A DNA stretch of 64,000 nucleotides from Allium sativum (lineage: Eukaryota > Streptophyta > Magnoliopsida > Asparagales > Amaryllidaceae), in the NCBI GenBank assembly GCA_030737875.1, contig CM060910.1, forward strand, positions 250,140,427 through 250,204,426, read 5' to 3'. The notes beneath the pieces were generated by a model. That model worked only from the letters and a program-made list of their open reading frames with translations. It was not told where the DNA came from and made no database searches. Of the stretch, positions 22,601 to 33,460 are shown one piece after another. The position numbers and the translations under genes are program-made. Positions within the stretch are counted from its first letter, which is position 1, and every line of letters begins with the position of its first letter.

Positions 22601-22714
22601 CAAGTACCATTATTTATATCTGTCTTGTTATATTCTGTTCTATACACTAAATACGCTCCATGGAAGTTAATGCATTCCCTTTGTGAGTGACATTAATGGA
22701 CGTGCGGTGTTACA
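19640..22714 (+). repeat. 3' LTR of element A
   Basis: A 3075 bp copy of 252-3248. Visible differences include a shorter TA run near 19845, extra bases near 21810-21850 (a segment GACAACGCAAG... absent from the 5' copy near 2424), a 22-base insertion near 22195, and a long C tract near 22328-22350. It ends in GTGTTACA followed by GATTA. Confidence 0.94.
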
Positions 22715-22719
22715 GATTA

Positions 22720-23425
22720 GAAGAGACTTAAAATAGCAGGGGTGTGTGAAATTTCATTAAATATTCAGATCTTCAAAAATTTCGAATTCAAATCAATAGT
22801 GTTCAAGATATGACAAGAAACCTCAACATTGTTATGAATTCAGAGAATCAGAAAAAAACTTCAAATCAATTGCAGATATTTAAAAAAAAAAATCAAGATC
22901 TAGAAATGATTAAAAACATCAGAGTTTTATACAAATGAAGCGAATTTCCAGAAAAATATGAATTCTACAATTGGAGGTTAAGGAAGCCCAAGAAGTTATA
23001 AAGATATGACAGTGACAAATAAAAACAAGAAAAATAAACAGAAGGGACAGAAGGAGAAATAAACAAAGAAAATAAAAACAGAGAATATTTACAAAGATGA
23101 TTTTAGAGATTATACCAGAATCCAATGTAAATCAGAATCTCTAACTCAATAAATCCTGGCTGGAGGAACTTTGAATGATACAGAAGTATAAACCAGCTTT
23201 ATTTCAAATTTCTTTTTGCACAACAGTTCCTCAGCCTCCAACGGTACCTAAGACTTTGTAGAATCAAGCAGTCTAAAAAAGCTTGTAAAAACCACTCATA
23301 GTTTTATTCACATCTTTTGGTACCCAAATCTGTTTGTACAATAAACCATTCGAATCTATCATTGTACCTTTTGTAACCCAAATCTGTTTGAATTTAACAA
23401 AGCTTGTTTTATTTCCTTTTGGGCT
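22720..23425 (-). other. degenerate interior of copia element F
   Basis: Lies downstream of the F gag frame on the minus strand. The part 23230-23425 still resembles the end of plant copia gag (a WVPK motif coded twice, near 23315-23330 and 23370-23385), with stops. From 22720 to about 23220 I see only AT-rich sequence with Lys/Asn-type codons and no pol domains, so pol is missing or lies beyond the left window edge. Confidence 0.5.
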
Positions 23426-24648
23426 TCAAGATTGTTTATATAGTTTGTTATAAAACAAATCCTCATCTCGATTATGATTCAAAAATCCTTTGAAATTATC
23501 AGAATTTAAATTTTCAAAACAATACTTTTCAAAGCAGTTCGAAGAATTTTTAAAATCACACGAATTCAAATTTTCAAAAACATTTGTTTTCCCAAAACCA
23601 AGACCAAGTCCAATATAAAATTGGGTTTTTAACAATATATTCAAATATTTTTCACCATTTGAGAAACGTTTCAAACTTAATTCAAGATTGTTGATTTTGG
23701 ATTTAAGATCAGAATTTTCTTTCATTAGATTTGAACAACGATTAATGCTGATCTTTCTCTTTCCAGTATCATCCTGTTTTAAAATCAAATTTTTGTTTTC
23801 AAGAAATTTGATTTTGATCTTGGATTCAAGAATCTCAGATTCAAACTGAATTTGCTTTTCAAATTGTTGTTTTTCAAAAATCTTGAATTTTTTAATCTCG
23901 TTTTCAAGCCCTTTCAAAGTAGATGTAGTTTTCAACAACTTTTCTTTTTCAAAAAATTCAAATTGGAATTTCCATATGTCTTGAAATTATCTAATTCTTT
24001 TTGCAAAATATTGTTTCTTTGAGTTAGCTCATCCTCGCTATTTTTCAAAATCAAAATTTGGTTTTCAAGCTTTTCAAAATTTTCATTAAGATGAGCAAGA
24101 CTATTTTCCAAATTCAAACAATTTTTGCACATAGAACTAGAAAATTCTCTATTTTCAAATTTTCGTTCCAAAACATTATTTTTGCATCGCAACTCAGAGT
24201 TTTTAGATTTCAAAGTTTTAATTTTTAATTGGAATTTATCAACGGATTTTGTCAAATCAACACACATATAAACTAAATATTCGTATGTGAATTTTTCCAT
24301 TTCAGCGTCTCTTGATTCTCCATCATCTGATCCATCTGAAATTTCATCTACATGACCTGTTAAGCACAGATCTGAATCTGAGTTGCCATTCTGGGGTTTT
24401 GGGAAGTCGTCAGATTTTCCATACAGCGTGCTGAGAGTTTTCCAAATATTCTGCGCAGTTAAACAATGGGAGATAAATTTTAATTGATCATTACAAAGAT
24501 AGGAATAAATAATATGCATAACACGAGCATTTAAAACCTTATTCCTCTTATCTAACATGTCTCCCATATTTTCAATAATATTCCAATATTTAAAATTAAA
24601 AGATTTCAAATATAATTCGAATTTTGATTTCCAAATTAGAAAATCCAT
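23426..24648 (-). pseudogene. Ty1/copia gag (F), frameshifted
   Basis: Two minus-strand frames meeting at 23932-23938 make one gag of roughly 400 residues. The first (24648 to 23932) opens MDFLIWKSKFELYL and has the UBN2-type gag core (WNIIENMG, NARVMHIIYSYL, AQNIWKTLSTLYG) in its first 80 residues, then an acidic patch and a coiled coil. The second (23938 to 23426) is Lys/Glu-rich coiled coil with SLKRFSNGEKYLNILL and GLGLGFGK, as in copia gag C-termini. No CCHC zinc knuckle is visible between the two. Gag would form the particle. The frame break and lost knuckle suggest a dead copy. Confidence 0.8.
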
Positions 24649-24737
24649 TCCATTGAAAATAATTGGGATATCACTGGACTAACTCTCGTTATACTGACAA
24701 CTAGGATCCAGGATTCTTGGGTTAATGAAATCACCAG

Positions 24738-24749
24738 GCTCTGATACCA
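24738..24749 (-). other. primer binding site of F
   Basis: The minus strand reads TGGTATCAGAGC, complementary to the initiator methionine tRNA. It sits two bases from the LTR edge at 24752, with gag starting 90 bp further along, and this fixes the minus orientation of F. Confidence 0.85.
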
Positions 24750-24751
24750 CT

Positions 24752-25690
24752 TATTGGATCTAGATTAACCCTAGAGGGGGTGAATAGGGTTTATCACAGT
24801 TTTTCGCTGAGTTAAAAATCTGACGGGATATTAAAATAAATTACTGATCACAGAATGTAGCAGAAAATAAATGCAGAAAAGTAAATGACACAAGATATAC
24901 CCAGCTTTGGCAAAATCCGGCCTACTGCGGCATTCCTAAGGTTTCTACTAGGTAAAAGAAAAGATCCCGCTTAAAAAACCATGTAAACTCGCGAACCCCT
25001 CGCTCCTATTCTAACCCTACGCTTAAAACCCTAGGCTGATCTATATCCCCTAGATCAGATTTCCCCTGATTACAACCCTATAACCAGTAACCCTAGTTTT
25101 TACAGACTCTAGTAAACTGCCAATTAACACCCTAACTGGATACCCTAGTATTTTACAGACACTAGAAACTGATTCAGGCGATTTACAATTAAATTCTAAA
25201 ACAATACAAATTTAAACTAGAAACCCTAGGAGTTAAGCAAAATAAAGGGTCATTCCCTTTTATAGTGAACTTGGCTTAGCCTAACACCAATTGAATTTAC
25301 TTTGAAGTCACATCACCACCGGAAGTGTCCGACCAGAAATAGCCAACCAGAAATGGCAAAAATGGCCGTCCAGAAATGACTGACCAGAATAGTCCGATCC
25401 AACTTTGGTCCGATCCAACTTCGGTCCGATCCAACTTTAATCCGATTCCCCTTAAGTCTGATCCAACTTCAGTCCGATCCAACTTCAGTCCGATCCAACT
25501 TCTGTCCAATCCAACTTCAGTACGATCCAACTTCAGTCCGATCAAACTTCAGTACGATCCAACTTCTGTCCGATCCAACTTATGGCCCATCCAACTTATG
25601 GTCAATCCAACTTATGGCCGATCCAACTTCGGTCTGATCCAAAACCTGCATATTGCAATTCAACTCCGATTTCGACAAAACTTCGCCAAA
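24752..25690 (-). repeat. 5' LTR of copia element F (right limit uncertain)
   Basis: On the minus strand the LTR ends CACCCCCTCTAGGGTTAATC...CCAATA next to the primer site, a wording common in plant copia LTR ends. A TATA box (minus TATAAAA, about 25258-25264) lies 500 bp before that end. Upstream of it is a 16 bp tandem repeat (25386-25640). The outer limit could not be fixed because no matching second LTR is in the window. It lies somewhere between 25640 and 25860. Confidence 0.65.
25386..25640. repeat. 16 bp tandem repeat in F LTR
   Basis: About 15 units of a 16-mer with consensus GTCCGATCCAACTTCA. Later units change to TATGGCCGATCCAACT. Because three units make 48 bp without stops, both strands stay open here (Ser/Asn/Pro-rich or Leu/Asp/Gly-rich repeats). 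These frames are by-products, not genes. Confidence 0.9.
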
Positions 25691-25859
25691 CGATAAATCT
25701 GATGAAACTAACTCATCCAATTCATCAAAAAGGATTACAAGCATGTCATGAAATCAACAATATCATCAATATGACGATTCTATCAGTGATAACGTCAAAT
25801 TCACTAAAACCACCACAAATATGCATATGAACAAAAACCATGGATCTAACTTGCAAATT

Positions 25860-26674
25860 AGTATGAAATATCTTGAAATTACCTATCTAAACTTGTTAAA
25901 TCGGATCATAGGGTGATCTATACGAAAAGGAACTTACCTATGCATAGATTTAAGGAAGAACACTTGAATTTGATGAAAAACATGATCTACTACTCATACA
26001 CTTTATTGAATCCATGTGAGAGAGATGTAATCCACTCACCGATTCTCCAATACAAGCTAAAATGATAAATTATTAATCCGGACAGCGAGTAATTCGAACC
26101 AAACTTCTCGATCCGATGAATTCGCCTTTGAGATGATGTAGATCTAGCCTCCAATGGTGTAGATCTATGATTTCTCTCCTTAGATTTGGATTTTCAGTGG
26201 TGGAAAGGTATTATAGGAAGAAGGAGACCAATGCCTCGAAATGAGAGAATGAGAAAGTAAACTTTTTCCCTCTACTCTCACCGCCTATTTATAGGATTCC
26301 ACCAGCCCACTAATGGGCCTCCCCAATTCAGCCCATTAGGCTCTCCAAAGCTGAACATCCCACTGAAAAACCTTAAAACAACGATTTCTCTCAAACCGCT
26401 GAGCCAAATCTTTAATATAATCACTCGACGGAAAGACAATCATCAATTTCTTTCCAATGGCACAGGTCTCACCCTATGTTTTGACCTGTGTCAAAAGTTA
26501 TGTCCTGTACAAGACTGACAGGGGCAAAATGGTCATAAACAAAATCGGTAAAAATTATGGACATGTCTCACATCCCCATAAGCAACATATTAAAAGATGA
26601 GAATGGTCCAACCCTCAGGGAATAAAATAAAAATATTTTACGATCTTCCGTTACGTAAAATGCGGGCTGTTACA
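25860..26674 (-). repeat. Ty3/gypsy LTR fragment E, start of LTR on minus strand
   Basis: The minus strand starts TGTAACAGCCCGCATTTTACG at 26674, a gypsy-type LTR start. A TATA box (minus TATAAATA near 26286-26293) follows about 380 bp in, then a leader with GGTGAGTG near 26033-26040, the same donor-like motif as in A and B. The rest of the LTR is lost or displaced at the junction with F. No second copy is in the window. Confidence 0.65.
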
Positions 26675-27045
26675 ATGTGTGTGTGTGTGTGTATATCCTG
26701 ATGGTCAGCGTACCAACTAACTTCAACACATCCAACGGGAGATTAAGTTGTGTCTATCCACTTCAGCTCATACCACTTATAAACCATATCCAACGGGAAA
26801 TTAAGCTGTGTCTATCCGCTTCAACTTATGACACTTATAAATCATAGGGATTATGTTGAATCTTCTTACCATACCCTAACGATTCATAGTTGTTGGCTTT
26901 TGGCAATTAACCATCTTTACCATGTAAGTTTAGCGGTTTGAAAGTACTGAGTTGTTACAATAGCTCCTAAAGATTTTAGCCGGAAAATTTTATCAAACAC
27001 CTTTAAATAAGTTAGGAAGAACGAACGATCTGGTATGTAGCTGTC
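26675..27045. other. spacer with short direct repeat
   Basis: Opens with a (TG)n run. A block of about 60 bp (CATCCAACGGGAGATTAAG... then TTATAAACCATATCCAACGGGAAATTAAG...) is present twice in tandem between 26727 and 26850. No gene. CTGTC at 27041-27045 is the left target duplication of element C. Confidence 0.7.
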
Positions 27046-28043
27046 TGTAATGACCCGCATTGACAGAGGTATTATAATTTATTTATTTAATTATATAAAT
27101 AGTGATATAGTGAATTTAATGGTGGTTTAATTAAATAATTGTGAATATTTAATTAAAATAATAAATTAAATAATATATTTAATTCTGAAATAATCAGAAT
27201 TGGCTGAAATGGCGATATGGTGTGAACTGGATCATCTGTGATATTTAATTCAATTTAGAATTGAATTAGAATAACGAATATATTTAAATAACGACAGTTT
27301 GAACGTAGAATTATAATATAATTAAAATCGAGCTCGAAATGGCGCCGTAGTTCGTAAATTGGCGATTCGAACTTCAACTGAATGTACAGGATTTGTTTTA
27401 AGCCGGATTTCTGTGAAACAAGAAACGTGTGGAGCTGGTGGAGTATATATTTCTAGTGGAAGAGGAAAATCGAGATTTCGTTGTGTAGATTTGATTTACG
27501 TCAAATCAAATTTTAGAAAAGTCGCTGTGGAATTCCTTTATAATTAGTAACGCTTTATTTACGTTATGAAGGGGTTTTCAATATATTTGAATATCGGGTT
27601 TGAATTGAGACAAGATTCTTTTGAGACGTAGTGATAATTTAATTTTTAGAATTTTATGGAAATTTTTAATTAAGTAAATAAGCAACTTTTTATTTGGAGT
27701 ATTTTGCACCATGTAATCAACATTTTGAGGTTTTACAATATGAGTCAACCTACCGGTATTTTTATATATTTGGGATCGTGGGACATCGCTCGTCTCACTG
27801 ATATCTTTATATCTGTCGGCAACAGTCCATGAAGTAATGGAATTATATAAATTAGTAAAAGGGATATTATTATACCCTTTAAAAAAAATATCCTAAGTGG
27901 TTCTAGGCCAAAAACAAAGCCACGCAAGTTCCTTGTTTCACCACTAGTTCGTTTGGTCCTCAAGACAAAACGTGGAAGTCCCTCATCCATCAAATACGTA
28001 CACCTACCCCAAACTAATACGTCGACATTAAGGTGCCGCACAC

Positions 28044-28051
28044 TATAAATA
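28044..28051 (+). promoter_or_regulatory. TATA box of C LTR
   Basis: CTATAAATACACATCC within GCCGCACACTATAAATA; the same in the 3' LTR near 36422. A C/A-rich leader (CACTCACTGTAAACCC) follows at the distance expected for a start site. Confidence 0.65.
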
Positions 28052-28262
28052 CACATCCTCACTCACTGTAAACCCTCATTTCTTCATTCTAGTCAACAAG
28101 ACATTTGCAACCGCCACTTATACATTTGCTCAAAAAATCAAAATCAAATACTGGTCGAAGGATCCGAGAATTTCCTTCTTCGCTGGAAGATCTTGTGCGA
28201 GAATCATGAAAGTTGTATCTCGAACAGCTTGAACAGTTGGGTTTGTATTCTTGAAAATGGTA

Positions 28263-28739
28263 CTATGCAGCGTGGTGCCTGCAAATTGATCGAGATGGAG
28301 GGAGTTTGAGCGAGCCCGTTGAAACGGTGATAAGGGCGAGTAGATCTTGAAGACATGATGAATAGTGAGTTCGATGCTGAGTCAATTTTGTGAAGAGGCT
28401 AACGGTGCGATTGGGAAAATGAGGTGCGTGAACGTGAAGAACAGTTGTAATGTTGGGTAGGAAGATAAAGTGTACGGAAGAACCGCTATACACGTGTTTG
28501 AGATGCTCGAAAACTGCTATAACGTGGTGTGCATATGAAAAGGGATCGGTGTATGGGGGAGGGTACTCGAATACTGTGGAGCAGTGTATATGTTGAACAG
28601 GAAGAGAATGAAGTGGGAGTGGAAAACATGGTGGCGTGCAGGTCTCTTCTGTTAGGATGGATGGTTTTGGGTAGGAAAAATAATGTACAGTAGAAGAAAA
28701 GGTGCGGAGTAGGAGACAGCCGTATGTTTTGAAGGCCAT
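28263..28739 (-). other. antisense open frame of unknown meaning in C LTR
   Basis: A 158-residue frame on the minus strand (MAFKTYGCLLLR... to CRHHAA), also open in the 3' LTR, where it is 187 residues (36642-37205) because about 25 bp are retained upstream. It is rich in His, Pro, Ser and Leu. The segment AHHVIAVFEHLKHVYSGSS faintly recalls the start of plant glycosyltransferases, but the match is too weak to call. It may be a captured host fragment or chance. Nothing shows it is expressed. Confidence 0.35.
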
Positions 28740-29925
28740 GGAGCATATAGAGGTGCAGTTTTGGAAGCAGGTTTCCGTTTGTATGTTGTGACGTGGCCCA
28801 ATTCAAAAGGGGTTAGCCCATAAAAAAAAGAGGAAAAGGAAAACCAATTGTTGTTACCGGTTTTAATATGTTGGAAGATGGTATCCGAAGTATTAGTGAG
28901 GGGAAAGGTGGAGCTTGTATCAGCGGGTCTGGGTAAAAATCCATTGGGCCGGAAATAAATTGGTAAGGCCCATACTTATATATATAATATAGGTTTGGCT
29001 TTTACTAGATCAGATATATACATATATATATATATGAAATCGTTTAAACGCAATATTTTTCTCATACATTATCGAAATTCAGCGAAACAAGATCCGACAG
29101 GATCGTATGGACAAGCACTACGTAGTGGAACTGACTGGTGGTGGATTGAAGCTCGTTTGAATTTATAGCGAAATAAATTGTTTGATTCAAATCAAACAAC
29201 AGTTTATCGTTCTTTAACGATGAACTGCCAAAGTGAGTAAATCTCACCAACTCTAAACAGTTTATAATTTCATGTTGTATTTTTAGAAATGTTAGAAATT
29301 GTCTGATTTACTGTGTGTTGATTGTTTGATTGAACTGCTAGTCAGTTAGTTGAATTTCTATATTGATTCTGTTTAACAGAATATATCATATGGAACTGAA
29401 AGTGATGTTATCTATATTGTTTAACATCTATAATGCAGGGAAACAGGTTGGAGGAATCCAACTGGATTCCTCAACAATTATTTTACTGTGATTTATATAT
29501 TGTGATATATAATGTGATATATAATCTGACGTTGATTATATGTGTTTGGACGATATTTATCGTTGTTATATGGTGTGTTAAATATCATAAGAAATACCAG
29601 AATGTAGAAAAGGGATTTTCAAAGTTTATTTTGAAATAAATTTATTATATAAAATCAATGGATTATATATATATAAATAAAAAGGATTTTTATGAGAAGA
29701 AATATATTTGGTAAATCAAATATAAAAGGAATATATTTGGTAAATCAAATATAGAAGGAACATGTTTGTAAATCAAATATAGAAGGAACATGTTTGTAAA
29801 TCAAATAGAAAGGAAAAATATTTGTTAAATAAATAGAAAGGAAATATTTGTAAACCACTTACAAATAGAATTAGAATAAAGGAAATATTTATTTAGAAAA
29901 TAAATACGATAAGTAAAAGGAGTTA

Positions 29926-30360
29926 ATCGATTTTAGTTTAATCGATTAGAGTTAAAGTAAAAGGAGTTAATCGATGTTAGTTTAATCGATTAGAGTTAAA
30001 GTAAAAGGAGTTAATCGAAGTTAGTTTAATCGATTAGAGTTAAAGCAAAGGAGTTAATCGATGCTAGTTTAATCGATTAGAGTTAAAGTAAAAGGAGTTA
30101 ATCGATGCTAGTTTAATCAATTAGAGTTAAAGCAAAGGAGTTAATCGAATATAGATTATTCAAATCGAAAGTAAAATGAGTTAATCGAATATAGTTTATT
30201 CGAATAGAAAGTAAAATGTGTTAATCGAATATAGTTTATTCGAATAGGAAGTAAAAGGAGTTAATCGAATATAGTTTATTCGAATAGAAAGTAAAATGAG
30301 TTAATCGAATATAGTTTATTCGAAAAGAAAGTAAAAGGAGTTATCGAATATAGTTTATTT
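29926..30360. repeat. stem-loop minisatellite in C 5' LTR
   Basis: About eleven units of 40-43 bp. The first type has arms TAATCGAT/ATCGATTA around a 9 bp loop. The second type has arms TCGAATA/TATTCGA around TAGTT. Both share the linker AGTAAAAGGAGT. The array recurs at about 38328-38770. The two types keep self-complementarity with different arms. Confidence 0.85.
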
Positions 30361-32319
30361 GAAAGGAGTTAAGTGAAATGAGTAAATCAATAGCGTTAGT
30401 CAAATAGAGTTAATTGATAAGGGTTAATCAAATAGAGTTAAGTGAAAAGAGTCAATCGAATATAGCTATTCGAAGGAGGGTTAAGTAAGGAAGTTAGTAA
30501 AAGGAATATAAAGTGAACCTTGCCTATTTCAAAGTTAGAAATGTTGTTCAGTTAAGGTCTGAGAGGTAGTTCTACCCCAACTTGATTGGCTTCGTTTTAA
30601 ACTAAGAAATAGTTAAGGTTCGGCAGTAAAGGAAGTGGTTTGAGTTGGCATAGCGATGTTTGTTTAAACATCTGTCTAAGTCCAATGAAGAGGCTTTGGA
30701 AATGTTTTCCAAATAAGAAACCAGAAATGTTTTCTAATAAAGAAAACAAGAAATGGAAATGTTTTCCATTGTTAATAATGTATATTTTCCAAATTTAGAA
30801 AATAAGAAATATTGAATGTAGGGAAACAGAAGATAAGTAAATTTATGAAATAAATAGATAAATGTTGAATGATGTTTGATCGATATAAATTTCCATTTGG
30901 AAATGATATCGTTGTTTGCACACCTGTTTTCTTCGATAGTTAAATCACAGACTATCGAAGTTTTTGACCATTTTAACGTTGTTAATATGGAGAGACCGGT
31001 TGGATTATTATCCAAAGAACCACTCTGTATTGGCATAAGCATTGCGAATCATATATGCCAAAGATAATTGAAGACGGTGTTATGCAAGGGCTATCCTGTT
31101 TACAGAATAGTGCCTTCGGTTCATCCTGTTCCTGGATGACTTGTATGGACGGATGTCTGACAGAGTATTTCCAGACGATCACGTATATTGATTTCTCCAA
31201 CCGTACCAAGAGTGGAAGCAAAGAAGGAAACTTCTTTTAGCTAACACATAATGTATGGTTGAGGACGTCAATCGGTGATTTGATGGATTTGACGATGTGA
31301 CATTCGAAGTAAATATGATGTGATGATGAAGCATAACCTCAAGCCTCATCAAATCGGTAAATGACAGAAATCAGGCAGGCATCATGGCTAAGTCGGTCGC
31401 ACCGAAGTAGGGTGTATAATCACCTGATCTAGAGTTTCATTTACTTCTAAAAATCTATTGTTGATGCTGTCCCATTCAAGAAACGGTTGCTGATCCCAGC
31501 CGTTGGTGATATACATTCGATACACTCAAGCGAAATGAGTGGTCGGTCATGTGTGGCCGGGCTGCAAGATGTTCTTGTTGAACCCAGTGTATTCCTCTCT
31601 AGAGGTACACGAGCGAAAGGTGGTTCCATACCTTGTCATAGTTGGAAATTCATTACCCAATACGTGCTTGCGGTTTTGATTGTATACTATATATGTAGAA
31701 CGTGAGACGAAAGCGTTTCTGCTAGATGATTATTATAGTTGTGGTTGATAGACATTATTATAATATCAAAAGGTTTTTGATATAAAGATATTTTTGATTC
31801 TCATAAGAAAAAAAAACCTTTCCGTTATACGGCGTGGTTTTATGAGATATCTTTTACTTGTTGGAATTTTTTTAAACTGTTTTACTCATACCAGTCCCAT
31901 GACTGACCTGGAGTTTATTTTGTTTTGTTTTCCCTAAACTCTTGGGTGCCTAAATTTGTACGGGAAGTCAAGTAGTCGGGATTTACAGATGCAATTGAAG
32001 AGCTGGAGCAGGAGGCTTCAGGATTATAGCTATAGTTATTTCCGCTGTGTTGTAAGTGTTGTACTTTGATAATGATATGTATATTCATGTACAGATTTGT
32101 ATTTCAAAGTTATGTTATGAAATATATTTATTCGTTCCGCTGTGAGATTCGTGCAACTCTGATATTGTGTTCTTCTTCTTCTTCTATTCTAGGTTTCTAT
32201 CTTATCTTTCCTCATCCTCTAATTTCTTTCACTAATTACCAGGATTTTTCGATGTTTTGGTTATCGACATCGAGTTTATGTCGATAACTAAAGTCGCACA
32301 AAATCCGGGTCATTACAGT

Positions 32320-32332
32320 TGGTATCATAGCA
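32320..32332 (+). other. primer binding site of C
   Basis: TGGTATCATAGCA two bases after the 5' LTR; it differs from the initiator methionine tRNA complement (TGGTATCAGAGC) at one base. Confidence 0.75.
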
Positions 32333-33084
32333 GAAGGTTAATTGATTAACTTGGCTCTGTGGCGTGATTCGGTAGAGATAGGGTTAGTAATACCCTAGAT
32401 TGAGTTGAGTGTATATATATACGAGTGAGCGTATTTGTTATTGATATAAAAATTGTTTTATATTGTGCAGATTCATTGGTTGAGTTGTTTATGAGTTCTG
32501 GTCGATCAGTTTGATCCACTGTATCGGTAGGAGTTACTAAACACTCGAATACGATGGGTCGACACGATATGTTTTGAAAGAGGGTAAATGAAAATAATTT
32601 TACCCAAAGTATATTTGATACATATTGGATATATTAGTTGATATTATAATCAAGTAAGATTATAAATTAAATGGTTATGTAAATAACCAATCAGAATTAA
32701 TATAAGTGAAATACGTAAAATCAGATGAGTTAAATCTGAAATTTAAACCAGAAATTGAATTAAAATTTCTGGAGAATTGGATAAGTGTTTGTGAATGGAT
32801 TTGAATTATAAATAAGGAAAATTTAAGATCCTGGGAGATTTTAAATTGTTTTACAAGCAGTGTGAATTATATTTTGAAATGAATTTCAAAGTGGAAATAT
32901 TTAGAAATGGTTTTATAGTATTGAACTCACTTCGATCGCTGGAAAATAGATTCTGATGATGACAGTTGCATCGTCAGTATTCATTTTCGAGTTGTAAGTG
33001 ACGAATTACTACCAGAGATACTGTTTTGAAATTGTTTTGGGAAAGACAAGTTGTGTTGAATTTCAAATGGGATTTACAATAAAG

Positions 33085-33460
33085 AATGAATAAAGAAAGT
33101 ATGAAAAGGAATTTGAATAAAGGAAGTTCAAATATGGAATTTGAATATAGAAATTCAAAGGGTGTTTGAATATATGAAATTTGATGAAATTGAAATAGAG
33201 TTTGAATATAGAAATTCAAATGGAATTCAAATATAGAATTTGAATATAGAAAATATAAAGGGATTCAAATATAGGATTTGAATATCGAAAGTGAAAATGA
33301 AATTTGAATAAAGAAGATTCAAATAGAATTGAATTTGTAATTTGAATATAGAAGATTCAAATAGAATTAAAATGAAATTCAAATATAGAATTTGAATAAG
33401 AGAATTGAAATGGAATTTGAATATAGGAAATTCAAATAGAATTGAAATGGAATTCAATTA
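33085..33460. repeat. inverted-arm minisatellite in C interior
   Basis: Irregular repeats of TTTGAATATAGAAATTCAAA and shortened forms. Both strands read open for stretches (Phe/Ile/Leu/Tyr or Asn/Ile/Glu), which is repeat-driven. Confidence 0.8.

Larger units (their letters stand above)
252..22714 (+). mobile_element. Ty3/gypsy LTR retrotransposon A (Tekay/Del-like), carries nested B
   Basis: Complete element bounded by TGTAACACC at the left and GTGTTACA at the right, flanked by the 5 bp target duplication GATTA (247-251 and 22715-22719). Removing the nested element B and one copy of its duplication leaves about 11.2 kb. The order is 5' LTR, Met-tRNA primer site, gag, protease, reverse transcriptase, RNase H, integrase, polypurine tract, 3' LTR, which is the Ty3/gypsy order. 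The long LTRs and the integrase C-terminal region resemble Tekay/Del chromoviruses. The two LTRs differ by roughly 5% in their first 200 bp, so A is older than B. Pol carries several stops and a frameshift, so A is no longer autonomous. Confidence 0.95.
27046..32317 (+). repeat. 5' LTR of element C
   Basis: A 5272 bp copy of 35427-40720. Blocks in order: AT-rich U3, TATA box (about 28044-28051), leader, an antisense open frame (28263-28739), donor-like GTGAGT at 29233, a stem-loop minisatellite (29926-30360), a GGTAG/CTACC hairpin near 30571, single-copy-looking sequence, and pyrimidine tracts ending in AG at 32192 and 32242. Relative to the 3' copy it lacks about 25 bp near 28762 and has shorter TA runs near 28980 and 29020. 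Confidence 0.95.

Noticed and set aside
25297..25696. Repeat-protein gene on either strand
   Set aside because: Open frames on both strands come from a 16 bp tandem repeat free of stops; there is no conserved domain.
28263..28739. Calling the antisense frame a glycosyltransferase
   Set aside because: The likeness covers only about 25 residues with low identity, and no UDP-binding motif follows.
33085..33460. CRISPR-like array in the C interior
   Set aside because: Repeats are variable in length, there are no unique spacers of fixed size, and the context is a plant retrotransposon.
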